From Acidiferrobacterales bacterium (GTDB taxonomy: Bacteria; Pseudomonadota; Gammaproteobacteria; Arenicellales; Poriferihabitantaceae), in assembly GCA_019633985.1 (NCBI GenBank), contig JAHQWE010000011.1, forward strand, positions 1 to 64,000: DNA of 64,000 nucleotides, written 5' to 3'. Both the position numbers and the translations under genes were made by a program. The notes under the pieces were generated by a model. It made no database searches. It was not told where the DNA came from and saw only the letters and a program-made list of their open reading frames with translations. Of the stretch, positions 51,754-62,695 are shown one piece after another. How positions within the stretch are numbered: position 1 is the first letter of the stretch; every line of letters begins with the position of its first letter.

Positions 51754-53187
51754 TTAACTGGCCCAAGTCGGCGGACGCCTGCATTGCCAATCCAGTAACG
51801 GTTCAAGCTCAGCGGCCAGTTGCAAAACAATATGATCCTGAAGCGCGTGTCCCGCCAGCTGCACACTAGACGGCATTTCGTCATCCGGTAAAAAAACAGG
51901 TAGCGCAGCTGCAGGTTGCCCCGTGATATTACAAAAGCTGGAAAAAGCAGCAAAATCCCAGCCCTGCTTGGTCCATGTTTCATAATCAAAATTTTCAGTT
52001 CGGCTATCGAAGCTGCCGACCGCTACAGGATCGCTGGAAAGTGCAGGCGTGAGAAGAATATCGAACTCCGCCATGGACTGCATCAGTATGCGACTGCACT
52101 CATGGGCTTTTTGCCTTGCCAGGTAATAATCCATCGGATGCATTTTTGATACTTTTTGACGCACCAAGTGGGTAAGTGCTTCCAGTTCATGACGGGCGGG
52201 TTCGCGCCCTGTAAGCTGGATTTGTTGCCTCAGTTCATACGCGATGTCGAACATCCAAAGAACATCAAACCACTCGCCAAAATCTGTATTTGAAGGAAAC
52301 CGATAGTCGATGAGTTCATGACCATTATTTGCGAGTAAATCAGAAACATGCTGCACCGTATTTTGCTGTCGGACCGGAGTTTGGCCTCCTATCGGCGTGG
52401 TTGTACATACGCCAATTTTAAGAGATTGACGGTGATGCAAAGTATCCAGATAACTCTGAACGGGCTTGTGTTGTGGATAACGCGCTCCCAATATCGGTTG
52501 CGCTGTGATATCCAATGACGCCGCAGAATCGCGTACTGTTCTGGAGATTACATGGTCGGAATTGAGACCCCCCGATAGCTCAGGTTGCGTTGAGTTTGTG
52601 GGGCTTAGGCCTGACGTTGGTTTCAATCCAAAAACTCCACAGCATGCCGAGGGAATGCGGATGGAGCCACCGAGGTCGGTGGCATGAGCTAGAGGAACCA
52701 TCCCGCTGGCGACCGCCGCCGCGGCACCGCCGCTGCTCCCCCCAGTTGTAGCATGATGCGCCCAGGGATTGCGGGTCGGTCCTCGAAAGCTGGGTTCACA
52801 AACGAAGTCGCCAGCAAACTCAGGTGTATTTGACTTACCTAAAAACCAGACACCGGCCTGGCGCCAACGTCGAACAATTTCGCTGTCCGATTTAGGTAGC
52901 GCATTTTCAAAGTACCTGCAGGAAAAAGTTGTCGGCATGTCCTTACTAAATACGTTGGCATCTTTTAGCAGGAAAGGTGCGCCGGAGATGGGGCTTGCAT
53001 TGATATCGATCTGACTCAGTGCGTACTGTACGTCTGGATTATGAATGGTCACGGCATTGAGAACCGGGTTTAGTGTTTCAAGAGCGTGACATGCCAAAAC
53101 ACAAACTTCCTCCAGTTTAATTTCTCCCAAGCGCAATTGCTGGTTCAGGGAGATGGCGTCGTGTGTAACGTATTCGTCTAAGGTCAT
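51754..53187 (-). CDS. Amidase signature family protein
   Basis: FLLKDANVF, TTGGSSGGAAAAVASGMVPLAHATDLGGSIRIPS; start at MTLDEYVTHDA. Confidence 0.92.
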   Translation of the reverse strand: MTLDEYVTHDAISLNQQLRLGEIKLEEVCVLACHALETLNPVLNAVTIHNPDVQYALSQIDINASPISGAPFLLKDANVFSKDMPTTFSCRYFENALPKSDSEIVRRWRQAGVWFLGKSNTPEFAGDFVCEPSFRGPTRNPWAHHATTGGSSGGAAAAVASGMVPLAHATDLGGSIRIPSACCGVFGLKPTSGLSPTNSTQPELSGGLNSDHVISRTVRDSAASLDITAQPILGARYPQHKPVQSYLDTLHHRQSLKIGVCTTTPIGGQTPVRQQNTVQHVSDLLANNGHELIDYRFPSNTDFGEWFDVLWMFDIAYELRQQIQLTGREPARHELEALTHLVRQKVSKMHPMDYYLARQKAHECSRILMQSMAEFDILLTPALSSDPVAVGSFDSRTENFDYETWTKQGWDFAAFSSFCNITGQPAAALPVFLPDDEMPSSVQLAGHALQDHIVLQLAAELEPLLDWQCRRPPTWAS

Positions 53188-53462
53188 TGGAAAATGGCGT
53201 TTTAGCGTGGGAGCTAATTTTGATACACTCAGGGTACTAAAAATGACCTTAAAAATGCAGTATGGCATCCTCTAAATGGCGCGCAAAAATATCAGTGTCA
53301 GCGTCCTGGAATTTGCCTGGCAGCTAGCACGAGCGGTCGATCAGGTTTTTCGAGATCTTTTCACAATACAGCGAAAGGTTAGCTGTGAAACCGATCTAAC
53401 CCAGTCGAACAACTTCTCAAAACACGGCCACACTTCTCTTATATTTGGAGCACGTTTCTGCC

Positions 53463-54068
53463 ATGCAGACTACCGATAAAACCATATTGCGCAAGTCTTT
53501 GCGCGCTAAGCGTCGTGCTTTGAGCAATGCAGAGCAGAGTGCAGCAGCAGATGGGTTGCTACAACAGCTTCTTACTATTGAACCGTTTTTGAATAGCCAA
53601 AAAGTGGCCATGTATTTGGCCAATGATGGCGAAATCGCGCCATCTACAGTGATGTCCTGGATGCACGCGCAAAAGAAACAACCATTCTTGCCTCTGGTAC
53701 GACAACACAATGGCCGGAATACGTTGGTTTTTGCTGAAGCGAAAAAAAATATTCGCTATGTCGAAAACCGGTATGGGATTTCAGAACCAGTTGTCGACGA
53801 AGCCGATCTTTTGCAACCAGAGAACTTGGATATGGTGTTGTTACCTTTGGTCGGGTTCGACCAGTCAGGAAACCGCATCGGTATGGGAGGTGGTTTTTAC
53901 GATACGACCTTCGAGTTTCTACACGGGATTGCGCCGGAGCATCGAAAACCGGTTTTGATCGGTTTAGCGCATGAGTGCCAAAAGGTAGAAAAAATTGAAG
54001 CGGAGAGCTGGGATATACCACTGAATATCGTGGTGACAGATCAACACGTACATCAGCTAAGTCGATGA
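53463..54068 (+). CDS. fau: 5-formyltetrahydrofolate cyclo-ligase
   Basis: LRKSLRAKRRALS, MVLLPLVGFDQSGNRIGMGGGFYD. Confidence 0.94.
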   Translation: MQTTDKTILRKSLRAKRRALSNAEQSAAADGLLQQLLTIEPFLNSQKVAMYLANDGEIAPSTVMSWMHAQKKQPFLPLVRQHNGRNTLVFAEAKKNIRYVENRYGISEPVVDEADLLQPENLDMVLLPLVGFDQSGNRIGMGGGFYDTTFEFLHGIAPEHRKPVLIGLAHECQKVEKIEAESWDIPLNIVVTDQHVHQLSR

Positions 54069-54847
54069 AAATATTAATCATTGGCGATGTTGTGGCGAGA
54101 CCCGGCCGACGTGTGCTGATTGATCATCTGGATGAGTTACGTGATGATACTGGCGCAGATTTTACGATCGTGAATATAGAGAATGCGGCGGGTGGTTTTG
54201 GCATAACTGAAAAAATATTCCATGAATTCCTGGCATTGGGTATCGACGTGATGACCTCGGGGAATCATGTCTGGGACAAGCGAGAAGCATTGGAGTTTAT
54301 TCAGCATCAGCCAAACTTATTGCGTCCGCATAATTATCCTCTTGGCACACCAGGTTCTGGTTGGGTCGTGGTGGAATCCTGCGGAGTGAAAGTTGGCGTT
54401 CTCAATGTGATGGGGCAGGCGTTTATGCATCCCGTCCTTGATTCGCCATTCGAAAGTGTGGAGGGAGTGCTTAAGGAACTGGGCAAAGAGGTGGATGTGA
54501 TTGTGGTCGATTTTCATGCAGAAACAACCAGCGAGAAGGTCGCGATGGGGTGGCATTTAGATGGTCGCGTTGCTGCGGTGGTGGGTACCCACACGCATAT
54601 TCCAACCGCCGACGAGCGTGTTCTACCTCAAGGAACGGCGTATATCACCGATCTTGGCATGACCGGCTGTTATGATTCCGTTATCGGTAGCGATACAACC
54701 TCAGTGGTAAACCGGATGGTTCACAAAATTCAGTCACGTCTCGAGCCTGCGACGGGGCCAGGGTCTTTATGTGGAGTGGTCGTTGACGTAGATACGACCT
54801 CAGGACGAGCTACTTCTATCGAACGGGTACGTGTTGAGCAGAGATGA
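54065..54847 (+). CDS. YmdB-like metallophosphoesterase (TIGR00282)
   Basis: ILIIGDVVARPGRRVL, NIENAAGGFGIT, TSGNHVWDKRE, VVGTHTHIPTADERVLPQGTAYITDLGMTG. Confidence 0.94.
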   Translation: MKILIIGDVVARPGRRVLIDHLDELRDDTGADFTIVNIENAAGGFGITEKIFHEFLALGIDVMTSGNHVWDKREALEFIQHQPNLLRPHNYPLGTPGSGWVVVESCGVKVGVLNVMGQAFMHPVLDSPFESVEGVLKELGKEVDVIVVDFHAETTSEKVAMGWHLDGRVAAVVGTHTHIPTADERVLPQGTAYITDLGMTGCYDSVIGSDTTSVVNRMVHKIQSRLEPATGPGSLCGVVVDVDTTSGRATSIERVRVEQR

Positions 54848-54902
54848 GAGCAATTAATGCGTCAATCGTAGGTGGCAACACTAAGTAGAATGGATAAATG
54901 AC

Positions 54903-55355
54903 ATGCAATACTGGTTAATGAAAAGCGAACCTGATGCGTTTTCGATCGATGATTTAAAGGCGGTGAAGGTAGAACCATGGGACGGCATTCGCAACTACCA
55001 GGCACGCAACTTTATGCGCGATCAGATGCGAGTTGGGGACAAGGTGTTTTTCTACCACTCGAGTTGCGCTGAACCTGGCATCGTTGGCATTATGCGGGTT
55101 CACAGTAAGGCGTATCCCGACCACACCGCGTTTGATCCATCTGAGAAGTACTTTGACGCTAAGAGTGACCCTGAAAGCCCTCGATGGATGATGGTTGATG
55201 TGAAGTTTAGTCGTAAACTAAAAAATCCAGTGACGCTGGCAGAGCTGAAACGTCATCCAGAGCTGCAAGATATGAAATTGCTTCAAAAGGGGAACCGTCT
55301 GTCAATTATGCCGGTCGAAGAAAAACACTGGAAATTTATCGAAAGTCTGCTTTAA
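54903..55355 (+). CDS. EVE domain protein
   Basis: YWLMKSEPDAFSIDDL, WDGIRNYQARNFMRDQMRVGDKVFFYHSSC. Confidence 0.95.
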   Translation: MQYWLMKSEPDAFSIDDLKAVKVEPWDGIRNYQARNFMRDQMRVGDKVFFYHSSCAEPGIVGIMRVHSKAYPDHTAFDPSEKYFDAKSDPESPRWMMVDVKFSRKLKNPVTLAELKRHPELQDMKLLQKGNRLSIMPVEEKHWKFIESLL

Positions 55356-55459
55356 AACTCAGAAATTTCTTAGAAAAATATTGCGCAATGAGGGAAGCCT
55401 TTAAATCCTTTTGCTTTGATACTGGCTTCCATGGACTAAATCAAACTCTGAAGATAAAA

Positions 55460-56092
55460 ATGAATATGAATCTGTTATCCAATGTGCACCGAGGACTTGT
55501 CGTCTCAGTGTTCCTATTTTTCGCAAGCGTGTTTTCTCTGCCCGCTTTCTCTGATGCACACAGTAATTCTGAAACAAACGGTACTAAATCCATGATTAAA
55601 ATGACCACCAGCAAGGGCGAGCTTTTAATAGAGCTTTATGAAGACAAGGCGCCCGAAACGGTGAAAAACTTCCGCCAGTATGTCGAATCCGGCTTCTTCG
55701 ATGGACTGATTTTCCATCGCGTCATCAAGGGCTTTATGATTCAAGGTGGTGGCTTTATGTCCGATATGACAGAAAAGCCCAATGGTACGCCAATACAGAA
55801 TGAGGCAGACAACGGACTTAAGAATGAGGTAGGAACGCTGGCAATGGCGCGTACCGGTGATCCTCACTCTGCCACTTCCCAGTTTTTTATTAATCTGGTC
55901 GACAATGACTTTCTCAATCATACTGGAAAGAACTCCCAGGGCTGGGGCTATGCCGTGTTCGGTAAAGTGGTGGATGGCTTGGATGTTGTGACAGAGATTG
56001 GCGATGTTGCCACCGGGCAATCTGGTCGCTATAGCGACGTACCCCTCGAGGCGGTTGTGATCGAAAAAGCGGAAATGATTGACAGTGAGTGA
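55460..56092 (+). CDS. Exported cyclophilin-type peptidylprolyl isomerase
   Basis: Signal-peptide-like N-terminus; FHRVIKGFMIQGGGF, LAMARTGDPHSATSQFFINL, YAVFGKVVDGLDVV. Confidence 0.94.
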   Translation: MNMNLLSNVHRGLVVSVFLFFASVFSLPAFSDAHSNSETNGTKSMIKMTTSKGELLIELYEDKAPETVKNFRQYVESGFFDGLIFHRVIKGFMIQGGGFMSDMTEKPNGTPIQNEADNGLKNEVGTLAMARTGDPHSATSQFFINLVDNDFLNHTGKNSQGWGYAVFGKVVDGLDVVTEIGDVATGQSGRYSDVPLEAVVIEKAEMIDSE

Positions 56093-56139
56093 ATCTCAGT
56101 TTCATTGAGCGAATTGTAACGATGTAGTCACTCTGTTGA

Positions 56140-56172
56140 GCTCTGCCAGGCTAGTTGTTTTTCTGGCAGAGC
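56140..56172. repeat. Perfect 10-bp inverted repeat GCTCTGCCAG/CTGGCAGAGC, 13-nt loop
   Basis: Read directly at 56140-56149 and 56163-56172; no T-run follows it. Confidence 0.8.
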
Positions 56173-56268
56173 CCCAACCATACAAAAAAGGTTGAGAAAG
56201 GCAGTTTGGGAACTTGGTAATTTTCTCTTCGAGTCGTGCTCACCTGAGCATCCCACTATCATGATTCC

Positions 56269-59200
56269 GTGAGCTCGCTACGACAGGAAATGGAAGCGAA
56301 TAATTCCGCAGCCGCTGATCTGAACTCACTCTCGGCAATACGCAGAGCGATCAACTCCTGCATGGTGTCTGATCAGCATAAACTGCGTCAGTCGCTAAAT
56401 CGATTCACAAATGGAAAGCCGGCGTCTGCGGATGCGTTGCTGAAACTACAGGCTTCCATTGATCGATCCAGAGAAATCCGCGCGTGGAGGGAACAAAACC
56501 TACCCAAGGTGTCTTTCCCTGAACAACTGCCGATCAGTGCGCATGAGGCAGAACTGGTACAGTTGATTCAGACCCACCAGGTTCTGGTAATTTGTGGAGA
56601 AACTGGTTCGGGTAAGAGCACACAGATTCCCAAACTTTGTCTTGCCGCTGGGTATGGCAAGGGCGGCATGATTTGCCAAACTCAACCAAGACGAATCGCA
56701 GCGCGTTCGGTTGCCGAGCGAATTGCGCAGGAATTGGGAAGTCCGGTCGGGGATCGCGTCGGATACCGTGTGCGATTTAGCGAGCAAGTCAGTGATCAGA
56801 ACTATATTCGGGTTCTCACAGATGGCATGTTATTGGCCGAATTTGAAAGTGATCGATTTCTTAACCGCTACGAAGTTATTATCATTGATGAGGCTCATGA
56901 GCGCTCACTCAATATCGATTTTCTTCTTGGCCTGGTTAGTCAGTTAGGGAAAAAACGTCCTGAGCTTCGATTAATTATTACGTCGGCAACGCTGGATAGC
57001 GAGAAGTTCAGCAAGCACTTTGACAATGCGCCCAGCATGGCTGTTTCGGGTCGTACATTTCCTGTTGAGCAGCGATATCGACCGTTGGATATCTCTCAAC
57101 GCGCCACCGAAGGGCTGGCGCCGGCAATCCTGGAAGCAATTGAAGAATTGCATACAGAAGCACCAGGAGATGTTCTGGTTTTTTTGCCGGGGGAGAGAGA
57201 AATCCGCGAAGCTGGGGCCTGGATCCAACGTCGAATTAAACCAGGTGTTGAGGTACTGCCACTATACGCAAGACTCACTCCGAAAGAACAGCATCGAATA
57301 TTTCATCCATCGGGCAACACTCGAGTCATACTTGCGACCAATGTCGCTGAAACTTCTCTCACAGTGCCTGGCGTGCGCTACGTGATCGACAGCGGATTAG
57401 CTCGAGTCAGCCGCTACAGTCCGTCGAGGAAAATTCAGCGTCTGCCAATGGAAAAGATTGCGCGCTCTGCTGCAGATCAACGCGCCGGTCGCTGCGGGCG
57501 CGTTGCAGATGGTATTTGCATTCGACTTTACGACGAAGAAGATTATCTCAATCGTTCTGAATACACTGATCCGGAAATACTCCGAACTTCGTTGGCCGAC
57601 GTCATACTTCGAATGAAGTCCATGCGTTTGGGAGACGTCGAGCATTTTCCTTTTGTGGATCGACCCTCTAGAAAGCAAATCAATGATGGAATGCAGCAAT
57701 TGCTGGAGCTGGGCGCGCTGGACAAAAAGAATGATTTAGCCCATATCGGCCGCCAGATCGCCAGAATGCCGGTTGACCCGCGTATTGCGCGGATGCTGCT
57801 GGCGGCGGAGAAACTCCATTGTCTGAACGAGGTGATTGTGATCGCTGCGGCACTTTCGGTGCCTGATCCGCGACAAAGTCCTGCCGATAAGATTCAACAT
57901 GCTCGGCAGCAACATCGGACGTTGAGCGAAGAAGAATCAGATTTTATGGTGTTTCTCGATATCTGGCGCCAGTTTCGGCATCTACAAAAAACCGAGTCGA
58001 AGCGTCGCGCCTATAAATGGTGTGAAGAACACTTTCTGTCGGTCTTTCGCATGCGCGAGTGGGGTGCGTTACAGGCAAGTATCCGGCTGGTAATCAAGCA
58101 AATGAAATTGAAGTTGAATGATCAGCCAGCAGATGCGGACGCCATTCATAAAGCCATGCTGTCGGGGCTGCTGGCAAATGTCGCTCAGTTGACCCCGCTA
58201 AAGGAAAAAAAGCCTCTACGTCAATCTGTCAAAGGCAAAGGACCCAAACCGCGTAAAGGTGTGGATTATGACGGTACATTTGGCAAGACGCTGCAATTGT
58301 TCCCCGGTTCCGCATTGCAAGGAAAAACGCCGAAATGGATTGTGTCTGCGGAGCTAATGGAGACCGCCCAGCTTTTCGCCCGGACGGTGACTAGAATCGA
58401 CCCAGCGTGGATAGAACCCGCAGCGAAGCACCTGTTGCAGTTTCACTATAGTGATCCTCGTTGGGATCGGAAGCAGGAAAGAGTGATCGCCAAGAAGCGC
58501 GCCACTCTGTATGGTTTGACCATATACAGTGGACGTCGATGTGACTACAGCAAAATAAACCCCCAGGATTGTCGGATGATATTCATCCGTTCTGCGTTGG
58601 TTGACGGAGAGCTGGAAGCCGGCGTAGCGTTTTTCAATCAAAACCGCGCATTGGCAATCGAATTGGAGGCGCTGGAACATAAAACCCGAAGACGCGATGT
58701 CCTGGTTGACGACAATGTTATCTACGATTTTTATGACCAGAGGCTACCGGATTTCATTTGCAGTGCGAGCGATTTGCGTAAGTGGTACAAGGGTCTGGAG
58801 CCGCAGCAACGCGCGGAACTGGTCATTCCAAGAGAGCTGCTGATGTTGGAAGAGCAAGCTGCATCGATGCATCATTATCCGGACCAAATCGAGAACAACG
58901 GTATTTCGGTTTCACTGAATTACCTGTTTGATCCGCGTTCAGAAAATGATGGCGTAACGGCGTCAATCAAGTTACCTCTTCTCAATCAGATGAACGCGGC
59001 CGTGTTTGACCGATTGGTACCTGGCATGCTGAAGGAAAAGCTGGTAGCGATGATGCGCACTCTACCAAAACCATTGCGACGACACTTTGTACCTATTCCT
59101 GATTCCATCGATCAGGTCATTGAGGAAGTTGCCGAAGACCGATCCTCTATTCGTATCGCGCTTGCAAAGGCGCTGTCTCAACTCAAGGGTGTGCAAATCG

Positions 59201-60243
59201 AACCCGCGCATTTCGACTTGTCACAACTACCCGCTTATCTGACCACTGGCTATTCACTGATTGATGAAAATGGTCGAGAGATGCGCTTCAGCCGTGACCT
59301 GGAGGCCTTGCAGCGTCGTTATCAGCATCTCGCGCATCAAAGCTTTGTGGAGGGAGGTGATACCACTATAGAACGCAAAGGTTTGAAGAGCTGGGATTTT
59401 GATCACCTTCCGGTTTCCATCCCGGTGACGATCGATCAATTCGAAACGGAGGCTTTTCCTGCCTTGGTAGACTGCGAAGATAGTGTGTCGATCGAGGTTT
59501 TTGACGACCCGACGGAAGCCGAACAAGCGCACAGGGAGGGGGTTCGTCGGTTGCTTTGGTTCGGGAATCCTGCACATCGAAAACTGAGCAAAAAGCCACT
59601 TCCGGAATGGCAAAAAATCAGTTTGATGTATGCCGCGATCGGTGACTTGTCGACGTTGCAACAATCCATGATTGAAAAAGCTCAGGATCAGGTGTTTTTT
59701 CTTGATCGACCGTTACCAAGGGATAAACGAACTTTCGAGCGGTTATTGGATGCTGAATCTGGGCGCTTGCCAGGCGTTCTCGTTGAGATCGCCGATCAGG
59801 TGGCCGGCAGTCTTTCACTGTATCGGCAAATCTTACGGTTTCTCGAAGACCATAATGATGCGTTGGATAAAGGAACGATATCTGATGTGAAGCAACAGCT
59901 AGAGTGGTTGGTGTATGAGGGTTTTGTCGATGATATTCCAGTAGAGTGGCTGGTTCATCTGCCACGATTTCTACGCGGAGTTTCGGTTCGTCTGGAACAG
60001 GCGAGATTGGACCCGTCCACTGATCAGCTGCGCCAGAACAAGGTGAAACCGTATTGGCATCAATTTCTTTACAGCGAATATGAATACACTGCCAGCTTCG
60101 AACGTTGGCGATGGATGCTGGAAGAATATCGTATCTCGGTATTTTCTCAGGGAGTCGGCACCAGCGTTCGAGTCTCTCCTAAGCGCCTGGACCAGCTTTG
60201 GCAAGAGGTGGAGTACGAGAACCGAAACGAAGTTGCAGGGTGA
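56269..60243 (+). CDS. hrpA: ATP-dependent RNA helicase HrpA (GTG start)
   Basis: ICGETGSGKSTQIPKL, IIIDEAHERSLN, SATLD, QRAGRCGR; 1324 aa. Confidence 0.96.
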   Translation: MSSLRQEMEANNSAAADLNSLSAIRRAINSCMVSDQHKLRQSLNRFTNGKPASADALLKLQASIDRSREIRAWREQNLPKVSFPEQLPISAHEAELVQLIQTHQVLVICGETGSGKSTQIPKLCLAAGYGKGGMICQTQPRRIAARSVAERIAQELGSPVGDRVGYRVRFSEQVSDQNYIRVLTDGMLLAEFESDRFLNRYEVIIIDEAHERSLNIDFLLGLVSQLGKKRPELRLIITSATLDSEKFSKHFDNAPSMAVSGRTFPVEQRYRPLDISQRATEGLAPAILEAIEELHTEAPGDVLVFLPGEREIREAGAWIQRRIKPGVEVLPLYARLTPKEQHRIFHPSGNTRVILATNVAETSLTVPGVRYVIDSGLARVSRYSPSRKIQRLPMEKIARSAADQRAGRCGRVADGICIRLYDEEDYLNRSEYTDPEILRTSLADVILRMKSMRLGDVEHFPFVDRPSRKQINDGMQQLLELGALDKKNDLAHIGRQIARMPVDPRIARMLLAAEKLHCLNEVIVIAAALSVPDPRQSPADKIQHARQQHRTLSEEESDFMVFLDIWRQFRHLQKTESKRRAYKWCEEHFLSVFRMREWGALQASIRLVIKQMKLKLNDQPADADAIHKAMLSGLLANVAQLTPLKEKKPLRQSVKGKGPKPRKGVDYDGTFGKTLQLFPGSALQGKTPKWIVSAELMETAQLFARTVTRIDPAWIEPAAKHLLQFHYSDPRWDRKQERVIAKKRATLYGLTIYSGRRCDYSKINPQDCRMIFIRSALVDGELEAGVAFFNQNRALAIELEALEHKTRRRDVLVDDNVIYDFYDQRLPDFICSASDLRKWYKGLEPQQRAELVIPRELLMLEEQAASMHHYPDQIENNGISVSLNYLFDPRSENDGVTASIKLPLLNQMNAAVFDRLVPGMLKEKLVAMMRTLPKPLRRHFVPIPDSIDQVIEEVAEDRSSIRIALAKALSQLKGVQIEPAHFDLSQLPAYLTTGYSLIDENGREMRFSRDLEALQRRYQHLAHQSFVEGGDTTIERKGLKSWDFDHLPVSIPVTIDQFETEAFPALVDCEDSVSIEVFDDPTEAEQAHREGVRRLLWFGNPAHRKLSKKPLPEWQKISLMYAAIGDLSTLQQSMIEKAQDQVFFLDRPLPRDKRTFERLLDAESGRLPGVLVEIADQVAGSLSLYRQILRFLEDHNDALDKGTISDVKQQLEWLVYEGFVDDIPVEWLVHLPRFLRGVSVRLEQARLDPSTDQLRQNKVKPYWHQFLYSEYEYTASFERWRWMLEEYRISVFSQGVGTSVRVSPKRLDQLWQEVEYENRNEVAG

Positions 60244-60288
60244 TGGATAGGGCGAGTTGTTGGGTGAAAACCTACTGATGAAAAAACT

Positions 60289-61101
60289 GTGATGCTACTC
60301 ATTGCCAAAATAGCTTCCCTGTTGATCTATCCCCTGGGGATTTTTACCTTAGTTTGCTTGGCTGCTGTTTTTCTGTGCATTATTGGTCGGCGGCGACTTG
60401 CGATGGCCAGCATTCTAACTGGTTCGTTGTTACTACTTGTTGCGGCGATTCCTCGGGTTGCCCATCTGTTCGCCGATAGTCTGGAGAAACAATACCCAGC
60501 TCAAGATATTCAAAGTTTGCCAGAGGTGGAGCTAGCGATTGTTTTAGGTGGATTGCTCGACGCGCCAGTAGATCCCAGGCTCGAAATAGAACTGTCTGGA
60601 ACCACTGATCGGCTCCATCATGCATTTCGTATCTGGAAAGCAGGGAAAGCCAAGCAGATTTTTATCACGGGCGGAAATGTTTACGATGGATATCTCGCTC
60701 AAAGTGAGAGCGAGTACGCAAAACAGTTACTCGTCGAATGGGGAGTTAATCCGAGCGCGATTCGAATTGGCACCATGGCGAAAACAACGCAAGAAAATGC
60801 CGAAGAAGCCGTTGCGTTTTTGCGTAAGCAAGGGATAAAACCACTGAAGTTTTTTCTAATCACTTCCGCTCTGCACATGCCGCGATCTGTGGCGTTGTTT
60901 GAAGCTGAGGGCCAAACGGACTCGGCTACGCGGCGTTGGGAGCTCATACCTGTGAGTACCGATATTTTAGCAACGTCCGCGATCAAACCAGCATTATTTG
61001 ATTGGATTCCATCTGCTGCAGCGTTATCTTTAACGACACGTGCATGGCATGAGAAAGTAGGCCTTTGGGTTTCTGGAGCGCGTGCCTCGTCCACGGATTA
61101 G
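60289..61101 (+). CDS. YdcF/ElyC-like DUF218 membrane protein
   Basis: N-terminal TM segments, AIVLGG, ITGGN, TTQENAEEAVAFL, LITSALHMPRSVALFEAEG. Confidence 0.92.
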   Translation: MMLLIAKIASLLIYPLGIFTLVCLAAVFLCIIGRRRLAMASILTGSLLLLVAAIPRVAHLFADSLEKQYPAQDIQSLPEVELAIVLGGLLDAPVDPRLEIELSGTTDRLHHAFRIWKAGKAKQIFITGGNVYDGYLAQSESEYAKQLLVEWGVNPSAIRIGTMAKTTQENAEEAVAFLRKQGIKPLKFFLITSALHMPRSVALFEAEGQTDSATRRWELIPVSTDILATSAIKPALFDWIPSAAALSLTTRAWHEKVGLWVSGARASSTD

Positions 61102-61336
61102 CTTGGATATGTCATCAACATTTCAAATTTTTAGTGAATGAGACTATCAAGTTCGGATGCGCAGCAGATCCCTTAACCTGGCACCAATCTGGTACGGATC
61201 GTCTAAGAGACAAACCTCATAGGCTTTTTGGCTCGGAGAAAGAATAGGCATTGGCAGGTTTGTCTAAAATCCAAAAAATTATACGAGCTCGAGGGTGCCC
61301 TTGCCGCCGGTTACCGATCGGAATGAACTATTCAGA

Positions 61337-62512
61337 TCAACATTGTTTGAGTCGCGTCGCGATCATTGCACTGGTCGCTAAAAAGCACATCAAGGCAGCG
61401 ATGATCACAAACCAGGAAAAGTGTTGGTATGCGACAACGGGTAGCCAGGAGCCCAGAGTGCCACTGACGTAATACACGCAAACGTAAAGCCCGTTTACTA
61501 CTCCTTTATCAACAGCTTGATCACCTGACGTTTTTACTCCCGCGCAATGATTGATATATCCGCTCAGGGTGGAGTGGATCAAAAACATGCCCCCAGCTAA
61601 TGGCAGCATGATGAAAAATGGCGCCCATACAGATTCATTGAGTAACCCGAGTATCCCCATCGCGACGAAAATCAAACCAAATAATAAAACGCGGCGCTCT
61701 TCACCAAAAAATTGCACCAAACGACCACTGTATATTGCTGCTGGTACCCCAATCACGTATCCAAGATAGACTAGTGAGATGGTGAGTGAGCTGATGCCCG
61801 GATGAACTTCGTACAAACGGAACGGTATCAGTGCCAATATTCCGCCAAAGGCAAAGAACGAAAAAATCAGAGTGAGATAGGCATTGGTATAAGTTGGCTG
61901 GGAGATGACCCGCTTTATCGCCTTGGAATCTACGCGAGCAAAATTCACCTCTGCATCTGCAGCAATCTTCCGAGTGAGGAAAAGTGGGATAATCAGCGCG
62001 ATGCCTAAGATAAGAAAAATCCATTGCCAATGAAATGAAGTTGCCAGCATGCCGCTTAATGCTCGACTCAGACAACCGCCAACAATGGTGCTCGCAACAT
62101 ACCACCCCATCATGCTCCTTACTCGATCAGGGACCGCCATTTTGCTGCAATACGTCATCAGAGCAGTGAACAGTGCGGGCAAGATTAAACCCTGAAGTAA
62201 ACGTAAAACGACCAGTTGCCAGTACTGGCTGGCGAAAAACAAAGCGATCTGATCCAGTATCAGAAAAAATAATGCCAGCCGTAACATGGTTTTGGCAGGT
62301 ATGGCCTGTAAAAAGAAACCGTAAAAAACAGGCACCAACCCCATGGGGATCAGTGTGACAGTCACTAGAAGGGCAGCCTCGCCAGCAGAAATGTCTAATA
62401 CCTCAACCAGCTGTGGCAACAATGGTTGCAGAGTATATAAGGTGCAAAAGGCCAAAAAGGTGGTAAGCAATACCACCCTGGACTGAATAGGATTAATCGA
62501 TTGTGAGTTCAA
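61337..62512 (-). CDS. MFS transporter
   Basis: Twelve hydrophobic segments; FCTLYTLQPLLPQLVEVLDISAGEAALLVTVTLIPMGL. Confidence 0.92.
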   Translation of the reverse strand: MNSQSINPIQSRVVLLTTFLAFCTLYTLQPLLPQLVEVLDISAGEAALLVTVTLIPMGLVPVFYGFFLQAIPAKTMLRLALFFLILDQIALFFASQYWQLVVLRLLQGLILPALFTALMTYCSKMAVPDRVRSMMGWYVASTIVGGCLSRALSGMLATSFHWQWIFLILGIALIIPLFLTRKIAADAEVNFARVDSKAIKRVISQPTYTNAYLTLIFSFFAFGGILALIPFRLYEVHPGISSLTISLVYLGYVIGVPAAIYSGRLVQFFGEERRVLLFGLIFVAMGILGLLNESVWAPFFIMLPLAGGMFLIHSTLSGYINHCAGVKTSGDQAVDKGVVNGLYVCVYYVSGTLGSWLPVVAYQHFSWFVIIAALMCFLATSAMIATRLKQC

Positions 62513-62695
62513 AGCCCCGTCCCCGCACGTAACTCCGAGCGGCTGATGCGGTCGATAAGATGCTTATCCCAAGTCAATACCGCCTTTTGCGAGAGTTTGG
62601 CTCGTCTGATAGAGAAAGGTGATTGAGATTCATTGGGCGTGCTCGACACCGCTTTTAATTGCACGAAGGTGATGATTCGCCTTTTGGGAAACAGG

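Noticed and set aside
53276-53479. 67-aa ORF upstream of fau
   Set aside because: Overlaps the fau start, no domain signal or clear ribosome binding site.
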